A stretch of 46,698 nt of DNA from an uncultured Lachnospiraceae bacterium (GTDB taxonomy: Bacteria; Bacillota; Clostridia; Lachnospirales; Lachnospiraceae): assembly GCA_947363565.1 (NCBI GenBank), contig CANAPP010000022.1, positions 1 to 46,698 on the forward strand. The letters run 5' to 3'. Positions within the stretch are counted from its first letter, which is position 1. Each line of letters begins with the position of its first letter. Below, piece by piece: positions 23,822 to 29,931 of this stretch. Made by a program: the position numbers and the translations under genes. The notes beneath the pieces were generated by a model, which was given only the letters and a program-made list of their open reading frames with translations, made no database searches and was not told where the DNA came from.

Positions 23822-24808
23822 CTAAAGACTGACACATACTGCCACAATCACCGCCTTCAATGACAGCAGCAGCACTGCCCCGAGCACTGCCGTTCCATAT
23901 AACAGCCGGTGGGACCTTCGGATATCCTCGATCTCAATCTCACGGAGCTTATCGCCGATCGTCGGCTTTTCGCACCGTTTTCCAAAATACCACGCATCCC
24001 CCGCAAGCTGCACCCCAAGCGCTCCCGCCATCACTGACTCTGTCTGCGCTGCATTCGGGCTTTTGTGGTTAAACCGGTCCCTGCGGCAGATGCTGGCAGC
24101 CCGTTTCGCATCCATTCCGCACAAAAATGCCGCCAGTATCATCAGCAGCGCCGAAAGCCGTGCCGGAATAAAATTCACCAGATCATCAAGCCGCGCTGCC
24201 GCCGTGCCAAAGTAAAGATACCGTTCATTTTTATATCCTATCATAGAATCCATCGTATTGACAGCTTTATATGCAAATCCAAGCACCGCGCCGCCTATTG
24301 CCAGGTAAAACATCGGTGCGACCACCCCGTCCGAGGTGTTTTCCGCCACCGTCTCCACCGCAGCCTTTATCACCCCTTCCTCCGTAAGCTCCTTCGTATC
24401 CCGCCCAACGATCATGGATACGGCAGCCCTGCCTTCTCTGAGCCCCTGCTCCTTAAGTGCCCTGTACACCCGGCCGCTCTCCGTTTTTAAGGACTTGAGG
24501 GCAAGGATCTGATAGCACATAAAGCTTTCGATCCCAAGTCCCAGGGCAAAGCTTGTGCGGTAGGCAAGGAAAAGGAGCAAAAAGGGCACAATCGTGCTGA
24601 GAAAGACCACGGCAGCAGCAAGAAGAAATCCCCCGGCCCTTTCCGCCCTTTTCGTCTCAGGAAAAAAGTTTCTGATAATTTTTTCCAGCCTCACGACCAG
24701 AAATCCGATCAGCCTCACCGGATGGTAAAGCCACACCGGATCCCCAAACAAAAGATCCAGGACAAAGCCCGCCGCAAACGGCAGGCACATCCGCCAGAAT
24801 AAGTTCAT
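23822..24808 (-). CDS. cbiB: Adenosylcobinamide-phosphate synthase CbiB
   Basis: This integral membrane enzyme attaches aminopropanol (phosphate) to adenosylcobyric acid. It has the family opening FVLDLLFGDPVWLYHPVRLIG, a central VETVAENTSDGVVAPMFYLA, and KAVNTMDSMIGYKNERYLYFG. Four to five membrane helices and a normal length (328) are seen. ATG 24808 follows GGAGAGG; it lies inside the alpha-ribazole phosphatase gene, so the two overlap by 152 nt in different frames. An in-frame ATG at 24820 lacks spacing for a ribosome site. The cysteine desulfurase follows closely. Aminopropanol supply genes such as cobD (threonine-phosphate decarboxylase) are not seen in the window. Confidence 0.95.
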   Translation of the reverse strand: MNLFWRMCLPFAAGFVLDLLFGDPVWLYHPVRLIGFLVVRLEKIIRNFFPETKRAERAGGFLLAAAVVFLSTIVPFLLLFLAYRTSFALGLGIESFMCYQILALKSLKTESGRVYRALKEQGLREGRAAVSMIVGRDTKELTEEGVIKAAVETVAENTSDGVVAPMFYLAIGGAVLGFAYKAVNTMDSMIGYKNERYLYFGTAAARLDDLVNFIPARLSALLMILAAFLCGMDAKRAASICRRDRFNHKSPNAAQTESVMAGALGVQLAGDAWYFGKRCEKPTIGDKLREIEIEDIRRSHRLLYGTAVLGAVLLLSLKAVIVAVCVSL

Positions 24809-25412
24809 AGCCCTCTCCATTTCCTATCTGGAAATCATAATACTCTCCCTTAGGGACAGCATACCTTTCCATAATACTCATAATCGTCCCGCCGTGCACG
24901 ACAAATGCTGCCGCAAAAACTCCCGGCCCGCTTTTTTGCCCACCGCCTGCGTGCTGCCTTTCCTCATATGCGCACTGCCCATATCCACGCTGCCCATATC
25001 CGTATCCGCAAAGCTGCAGGGCTTTTACAAAGCCGCGAAGTGTCCTCCCCGCAAAGCCTTCCCTGCTCTCCCCTCCCGGGAAATCTGCGGAACCCCCGCT
25101 GTCGAGCCACCGCTGATATTCCCTCGTATCCTTAAGGTCATCGTAACTCTTATTCTCAAAGCTTCCGAAATCGCATTCCGCCAGCTCATCGACCACCGTC
25201 AGCTCCTGCCCCGGATAAAGCATCTGCGCCGTCTGCACGCACCGTTTTCTCGGACTGGTAAAAATCCTATCCGCCGCAGGGTACAGTCCCCTTTGCAGAC
25301 GGTCTTCAAGAAGCTTTCGCCCTTCAGGGCAAAGCTCCTCATCCGTCCTGCCGATATACCGTTTTTTCAGATTCCCTGCCGTCAGCGAATGCCTGATCAA
25401 ATATATCTTCAT
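24657..25412 (-). CDS. cobC: Alpha-ribazole phosphatase-like histidine phosphatase with odd insert and tail
   Basis: This phosphoglycerate-mutase-fold enzyme would dephosphorylate alpha-ribazole phosphate or adenosylcobalamin phosphate. MKIYLIRHSLTAGNLKKRY carries the phosphorylated His; ECDFGSFENKSYDDL holds the acid Glu; FVVHGGTIMSIM has the second His. Two features are unusual. An insertion (GYGYGQRGYGQCAYEE and neighbours, residues ~135-160) derives from a 15-bp repeat. The frame also runs 45 residues past the normal end (GEGYELIL) through the start of cbiB. The extra tail is Gly- and Ser-rich without homology. Loss of an ancestral stop is the simplest explanation. ATG 25412 follows AAGGA by eight nt. 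Confidence 0.82.
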   Translation of the reverse strand: MKIYLIRHSLTAGNLKKRYIGRTDEELCPEGRKLLEDRLQRGLYPAADRIFTSPRKRCVQTAQMLYPGQELTVVDELAECDFGSFENKSYDDLKDTREYQRWLDSGGSADFPGGESREGFAGRTLRGFVKALQLCGYGYGQRGYGQCAYEERQHAGGGQKSGPGVFAAAFVVHGGTIMSIMERYAVPKGEYYDFQIGNGEGYELILADVPAVCGGLCPGSFVWGSGVALPSGEADRISGREAGKNYQKLFS

Positions 25413-25459
25413 AAACCGCATCCTTATCATTTATCTGCCGTCGCCCGCCGGGGCAGCGA

Positions 25460-25846
25460 TCACTTGATCCTTGTCCCTATCCCGCAGACAACACGGTGCA
25501 CCTGCGCGGACATTGCCGCAAGCTCTGTTAAGACCCGCCCGGTCGTCTCCCGGTACTCCCTGAGCTTTCGCTCTGCCGGTACGATTCCGTACCCAATCTC
25601 ATCCGCCACGATGACGATCCTGGGATTCTCCGAAAAAAGTCTCCGGGGAAACGCTGAAAGGTCACCACCCTCCCGCATCCGCCCGGCAATATATTCCTGG
25701 AAATCATAGATTCCCCCGCAGTGGAAGATCTTCTCTTCCCCGCACACTTTTCCATCCGCCCAAAGGGTGCCCGGCCACATCTGCCGCGCATACGCAAGCT
25801 TCCCCTGATGGGCGCCGCCGATAACTATGATCATCGCCTGCCACAT
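25460..25846 (-). CDS. Truncated CobU-like P-loop protein
   Basis: At 128 residues this is shorter than CobU (about 170-180) and is a second copy of that fold in the operon. IIVIGGAHQGKLAYAR is a CobU-type P-loop in which the usual Ser/Thr after Lys is Leu. VIVADEIGYGIVPAERKLREYRE corresponds to the NExGxGIVP region of CobU, and EHRVVCGIGTRIK-like text (HRVVCGIGTRIK) to its end. The middle portion holding the guanylylation His and GTP/substrate loop is largely missing. It may modulate CobU or carry out a partial reaction (inference). Start is uncertain: ATG 25846 has GGA six nt upstream, while ATG 25834 begins at the strand itself. Confidence 0.75.
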   Translation of the reverse strand: MWQAMIIVIGGAHQGKLAYARQMWPGTLWADGKVCGEEKIFHCGGIYDFQEYIAGRMREGGDLSAFPRRLFSENPRIVIVADEIGYGIVPAERKLREYRETTGRVLTELAAMSAQVHRVVCGIGTRIK

Positions 25847-25852
25847 CCTGTT

Positions 25853-25969
25853 TCCATATACTTCCCACCGGCTCTCCCGCCGTGTTTTATCTCCATATGC
25901 TTCCTACCGGCTCTCCCGCCGCGTTCTATCTCCATATACTTCCCACCAGTTCTCCCGCCGCGTTCCATC
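25853..25969. repeat. Triplicated 39-bp tandem repeat covering the 3' end of cobS
   Basis: Three head-to-tail units (25853-25891, 25892-25930, 25931-25969) differ at only a few positions. On the minus strand each unit is 13 codons in the cobS frame reading about N-A/T-A-G-E-L/P-V-G-S-I-W. The first unit transcribed ends with the real cobS stop TAG, the second with TAA, and the third has lost its stop and leads into the ribosome site of the CobU-like gene. This is a duplicated gene terminus, seen directly. Confidence 0.9.
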
Positions 25970-26729
25970 CCACGGCCGCCGCCGCCATCCAGATCTCGCA
26001 CATCTGCAGGAAATACCCGGCCAGATCCCCGGTGATCCCTCCGAAATTCTTCATCGCCATCCGGTAATATGCGCCGAACACTATACCCGCCGCCAAAATT
26101 GCCGCAAAGCCCGCTCCCTTCCCCACAAAGATCAGCGCTGCGCCAAGGAGCAGAACATAACCTGAAAGGACAACCCCCACCGTCCGTTTCGCCGCATTTT
26201 CCGCAAAAACCGCCGCAAGCCCGCCCCCCTTTGCCTTCGGGAAGGCAACGACAGACAGCCCGCTAAGGCTTCTCGACAGCACAAACCCAAGGGCGACCAC
26301 CCCGATACTGTCTCTGGTCAGGGAAGCGCAGATCCCCGTATAACACAAAAGGTACAGCGCGCAGGACAGGATGGCAAATGCCCCCGCATGGGGATCTTTT
26401 AGTATCTCAAGGCGCCGCTCCCTCGTCTGGCAGGAGCTTAGGGCATCCTGCGTATCCATAAACCCGTCCATATGGATACCGCCGGTAATCCACACCGGCG
26501 CCGCCACAAGAAGGACCGTGAATGTAAATTCATGAACGCCCATGCCGCAGGCTGTACACCATTCCTTGAGGAAAAATATCCCACAAAAAACAATACCGAT
26601 CACCACGCCAACCCACGGGAAAAAAATCAACGCATGCGACATATTTTCCCTGGTCCACTCGCTCCCGGGAACCGGTAGCCTGCTATACATTGAAAAGGCT
26701 GTTTTAAAGCTACTCCACATCTTTTTCAT
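25926..26729 (-). CDS. cobS: Adenosylcobinamide-GDP ribazoletransferase CobS
   Basis: This membrane enzyme joins adenosylcobinamide-GDP and alpha-ribazole (phosphate) to give adenosylcobalamin (phosphate). SMYSRLPVPGSEW opens the protein. GGIHMDGFMDTQDALSS is the Asp-rich metal-binding motif, with HAGAFAI following soon after. About six membrane helices and 267 residues fit the family. It begins one base after cobU stops. The last 13 codons belong to a 39-bp unit that is repeated twice more beyond the stop codon, so the C-terminus has been copied, and the present end may differ slightly from the ancestral one. Confidence 0.95.
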   Translation of the reverse strand: MKKMWSSFKTAFSMYSRLPVPGSEWTRENMSHALIFFPWVGVVIGIVFCGIFFLKEWCTACGMGVHEFTFTVLLVAAPVWITGGIHMDGFMDTQDALSSCQTRERRLEILKDPHAGAFAILSCALYLLCYTGICASLTRDSIGVVALGFVLSRSLSGLSVVAFPKAKGGGLAAVFAENAAKRTVGVVLSGYVLLLGAALIFVGKGAGFAAILAAGIVFGAYYRMAMKNFGGITGDLAGYFLQMCEIWMAAAAVGWNAAGELVGSIWR

Positions 26730-26730
26730 C

Positions 26731-27246
26731 TCATTTTAACGGCACGGGAATCCCGTACACAACCTCCGTCACCTTATCTGCCATCCGGGCAAGCTTTTGA
26801 TTCAGCGTCCCCATAAGGGCGATGTATTCCTTCGTCTCACTGCTGTAATCCGGCACATCCGAACAGACCTCATTCGTCACCACTACCAGATCGTCCGTCT
26901 GCCGAAGGATGTTTTCAATCCCCGAAATAATCCTCTGCGCCGTTTCCTGCCTGACGCGAAGCGTTCCATCCTCCCGGTAAAGCTCATTCGCCGCCAGGTT
27001 GGATATGCACTCCAGCAATACACCGCCGTTTTCCGGAAGGATTATCTTATCAAGCCCTTCCTGGCACTCCACCGTCACGAACCCCTTTCCTGCACGAAGT
27101 CTTTGGTGGCGTGCGATTTTCGCCAGAGTCTCCTCCCCGTAAGGCTTCATCGTCGCAAGATAAATGCTGCGGCTTTTTGCCGCGAAAAGGCTCTCTGCGT
27201 AAGCTGATTTTCCGCTCCCGCTTCCTCCCGTCACCAGATGGAACAT
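26731..27246 (-). CDS. cobU: Adenosylcobinamide kinase/guanylyltransferase CobU
   Basis: This bifunctional enzyme phosphorylates adenosylcobinamide and then forms adenosylcobinamide-GDP. HLVTGGSGSGKSAYAE is an intact P-loop; ARHQRLRAGKGFVTVE includes the guanylylated His; VVVTNEVCSDVPDYS stands at the NExGxGIVP site, with Cys-Ser-Asp replacing the usual Gly-x-Gly; it ends RMADKVTEVVYGIPVPLK. Length 171 is normal. ATG 27246 shares its A with the cobT stop (TGATG), so translation is coupled; a GTG at 27249 is an alternative. This is the full-length CobU, unlike the 128-residue paralogue two genes on. Confidence 0.93.
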   Translation of the reverse strand: MFHLVTGGSGSGKSAYAESLFAAKSRSIYLATMKPYGEETLAKIARHQRLRAGKGFVTVECQEGLDKIILPENGGVLLECISNLAANELYREDGTLRVRQETAQRIISGIENILRQTDDLVVVTNEVCSDVPDYSSETKEYIALMGTLNQKLARMADKVTEVVYGIPVPLK

Positions 27247-28361
27247 CACACTTCCCCCAGTTCTTTATATTCTTCGATCTGATTCTCCGAAAACGTACTC
27301 ATCCTCCGGTACACCTCTGCCGCCAGGTCAAGCACTGGCAGAAAAGCCACCGCCCCGGTCCCTTCCCCGAGACACATCCCGCAGTCCAGGCACGCCTCAA
27401 GTCCAAGCGCTTTCAAGATCATACCCATCCCTGGCTCCTTCGACGTGTGGGAGGCGAGCATATAATCTCTGGCGGCCACACACAACCGCACCGCGATAAG
27501 CGCCGCCGCCGCCGAGATAAACCCGTCGATCACCACCGGGACATGAAAGATTGCGCCGCCTAAAAATACTCCTGCAAGCCCCGCCAGGTCAAACCCGCCT
27601 ACCTTGGAAAGCACGTCTACGGCATCCTCACGGTCCGGCCGGTGAAGGGCAATCGCCCTGGCGATGACTTCCTTTTTCCGCTTTAAGCCTTCGCCGGACA
27701 GCCCGGCTCCCCGCCCGGTCATCCTGTCCGCCGGTTCGCCGAGAAGAACTGCCGCCACCGCACTGCTGGTCGTCGTATTGCCGATGCCCATCTCCCCGGT
27801 TGCTAGAATTTCATACCCTTCTTTCTTTTTCTCTTCCACGATGCGGATTCCCGTAAGAATCCCCCGGACGGCTTCCTGTCTTGTCATGGCCGGCTCCTCC
27901 GCCAGATTTTTCGTCCCGTACGCGATCTTATGATCCGGAACCCTTGTATCGCGGGCCATCCCGATATCAACCGGGAACAGATCAACTCCCGCCTTCTCGC
28001 ACATGATCGCCGCGCTGCTGTTGCAGTCAAGAAAGTTTTCCGCCACGATCGCCGTCACCTCCTGCCCGGTCTGTGTCACGCCCTCGGCGACGACCCCGTT
28101 GTCCGCGCACATGATGACCAGCCCCTTTTTCTCTATCCGGATGTCCGCCGTCCCATAAATCCCGGCCAATTTCACTACCGCGTCCTCAAGCCGACCCAGG
28201 CTGTGCAGAGGCTTTGCGATAGAATCCCACCTTTTCTGCGCTGCCATGGACGCCGGCGCGCTTGCAGGCTCTATAAGGCTTATCCATTCTTTTAACTGCT
28301 GTTCAGATCCTGTGCGGCTTATCCGCTCTTTTAACTGCTCCTCAGTCTCTCTTTGTTCCAT
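27246..28361 (-). CDS. cobT: Nicotinate-nucleotide-dimethylbenzimidazole phosphoribosyltransferase CobT
   Basis: This enzyme activates the lower-ligand base as alpha-ribazole phosphate. KPLHSLGRLEDAVVKLAGI is the family start; VIMCADNGVVAEGVTQTG, GEMGIGNTTTSSAV and KPGMGMIL-like KEPGMGMILKALGLEA follow; the catalytic Glu is in CLGEGTGAVAF. Before the conserved core lies an extra ~35 residues containing a 13-residue duplication (QLKERISR.../QLKEWISL...). I favour ATG 28361, which has GAGG eight nt upstream; ATG 28385 overlaps the cbiA stop (TAATG) and is possible. It is followed without gap by cobU. The base used cannot be read from the sequence; anaerobes often use adenine or phenolics as well as benzimidazoles. 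Confidence 0.94.
   Translation of the reverse strand: MEQRETEEQLKERISRTGSEQQLKEWISLIEPASAPASMAAQKRWDSIAKPLHSLGRLEDAVVKLAGIYGTADIRIEKKGLVIMCADNGVVAEGVTQTGQEVTAIVAENFLDCNSSAAIMCEKAGVDLFPVDIGMARDTRVPDHKIAYGTKNLAEEPAMTRQEAVRGILTGIRIVEEKKKEGYEILATGEMGIGNTTTSSAVAAVLLGEPADRMTGRGAGLSGEGLKRKKEVIARAIALHRPDREDAVDVLSKVGGFDLAGLAGVFLGGAIFHVPVVIDGFISAAAALIAVRLCVAARDYMLASHTSKEPGMGMILKALGLEACLDCGMCLGEGTGAVAFLPVLDLAAEVYRRMSTFSENQIEEYKELGEV
28277..28354. repeat. Imperfect 39-bp direct repeat in the 5' end of cobT
   Basis: Units 28277-28315 and 28316-28354 share GGCTTATCC(A/G)(T/C)TCTTTTAACTGC and flanking positions. They encode two 13-residue helical segments beginning QLKEWIS and QLKERIS. The reading frame is kept, so the duplication only lengthens the variable N-terminus. 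Confidence 0.75.
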
Positions 28362-28384
28362 CCGACTTTCCTCTTTCTTCGTCA

Positions 28385-29860
28385 TTATCTCTGCCGGCGC
28401 TTTTTCTGATATTCCCGGCAGGCAGCAATAAAAGCCTCCGCCACTACCGGATTCCCGGCAAAGTGGATATGCGGATATCCGGCCAGCATAGTGTCCGTGC
28501 TGACCATACTTCTCCACCTGCGGTCAGAGAAAGGCTTTTTCGCCTCAAACGCCTCCCCACACTGCCTGGAATCATAATAATGAAACTCATGGGCAGCGAT
28601 ATCCTCCGCTTCTTTTCCAAATACCTTTCCGCCCCGGAGGATAAGATACCCGAACCGCCGCAGGGACGGCGTATAGAAGCTTTCGCCCGGCAGAGCATTG
28701 CACATGGGATAGACGTTCCCCTTCTCATCCCGGATACTCTCTGTCAGGTACATAAACCCGCCGCACTCCGCAATGCACGGAAGCCCCTTTAAAACCGCCT
28801 CTCTCACCTGATTCCTCATCTGCCAGTTGCCTGCCAGCCTCCCGGCGTGTAGCTCCGGATAACCACCGTAGAAAATGATCCCGTCAAGCTCCTTGGGAAT
28901 CTTCTCATCCTGAAGCGGGGAAAATGGTACGATCTTCGCCCCCAGCCCCGCCAGGATCTCCAGATTGTCCGGATAGATAAAGCAAAACGCCTCGTCAGAA
29001 GCCACGCCTATCCGGAGCGTTTCCTGACGGGGGACTTTACCGTTTTCGCAAAGCTTAAGGGGCGCTGCCGAAGCCGCAAGCGCGATAAGCCCGTTAAGGT
29101 CGAGGGACTCCTCCAGGATATCGCCAAGCCGCCCAATCTTCTCCTTAAGCGCCTTCACCTCTCCAGGAAGCTTAAGCCCCAGATAGCGGCTCTTTAGCCC
29201 GGTTTCCCTGATCTCGGGGACATATCCGTATACGCGCACTTTCGCTTCCCGCTCGATCAGCCTCTTCATCCGCCCGTACATAGCGGGAGATATCCGGTTT
29301 AGGATCACCCCTTCGATGTAGCTGTTTTCAGCATTCTCATTCTTATACCCGAGAAATCCCTGGATATGCGCAGCGGCTGACACGCTCGCCCCCTTGCCGT
29401 CCACGATCAGGACAGCCGGGGACTTGACAGTATCCGCCACATCATAAGTGCTTGCCGCCAAAGACACCCCGCCCAGGCCGTCATAGTACCCCATCACCCC
29501 TTCGATAACCGCAATGCAACCCGCCAGGCCATTCCCGTCCGCTATCTGGCGGTCAGCCCGATGCCCCCCGGCTGGCCGGCCATCCATCTGCTGCCCATAT
29601 ATCTTTGCATCCGGCATCCCGTGCTGGATGAAGCTCTCCCTTACGCTCTCCCTCCCGCAGAGAAACGTATCCAGATTATAGCTGGGGATCCCGATGACCT
29701 CCCGGTGGAACATGGGATCGATATAATCAGGTCCGCATTTATACGCCGTCACCGCCAGGCCGCGCCGCTTTAACGCCTCAAGGATCCCGCAGGTGATCAT
29801 CGTCTTTCCCGCCCCGCTTTTTCCCGCCGTAATGATTATTCTCGGAATATCTGCCGTCAT
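28385..29860 (-). CDS. cbiA: Cobyrinate a,c-diamide synthase CbiA
   Basis: This ATP- and glutamine-dependent enzyme amidates the a and c side chains of the corrin ring. The N-terminal synthetase domain begins PRIIITAGKSGAGKTMITCG (P-loop) and has YKCGPDYIDPMFH and SYNLDTFL. The C-terminal class I glutamine amidotransferase domain has the nucleophile Cys in IAECGGFMYLTE and a His in AAHEFHYYDSR. 491 residues is near normal. ATG 29860 follows AGAAGG by five nt; the frame stays open through a purine-rich 71-bp spacer upstream that carries no homology. cobT follows with overlapping stop/start. CbiP, the later amidating enzyme, is not present in the window. Confidence 0.94.
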   Translation of the reverse strand: MTADIPRIIITAGKSGAGKTMITCGILEALKRRGLAVTAYKCGPDYIDPMFHREVIGIPSYNLDTFLCGRESVRESFIQHGMPDAKIYGQQMDGRPAGGHRADRQIADGNGLAGCIAVIEGVMGYYDGLGGVSLAASTYDVADTVKSPAVLIVDGKGASVSAAAHIQGFLGYKNENAENSYIEGVILNRISPAMYGRMKRLIEREAKVRVYGYVPEIRETGLKSRYLGLKLPGEVKALKEKIGRLGDILEESLDLNGLIALAASAAPLKLCENGKVPRQETLRIGVASDEAFCFIYPDNLEILAGLGAKIVPFSPLQDEKIPKELDGIIFYGGYPELHAGRLAGNWQMRNQVREAVLKGLPCIAECGGFMYLTESIRDEKGNVYPMCNALPGESFYTPSLRRFGYLILRGGKVFGKEAEDIAAHEFHYYDSRQCGEAFEAKKPFSDRRWRSMVSTDTMLAGYPHIHFAGNPVVAEAFIAACREYQKKRRQR

Positions 29861-29931
29861 GTTACCCTTCTGCCCCTTTTTCTTTTCCTGCCCGCTTTGC
29901 TTTCCTGTCCTTCCGGCCTTCCCTGTCCCTT

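Noticed and set aside
25853-25969. CRISPR array
   Set aside because: The repeats are directly adjacent without spacers and encode the end of cobS, so they are a tandem duplication.
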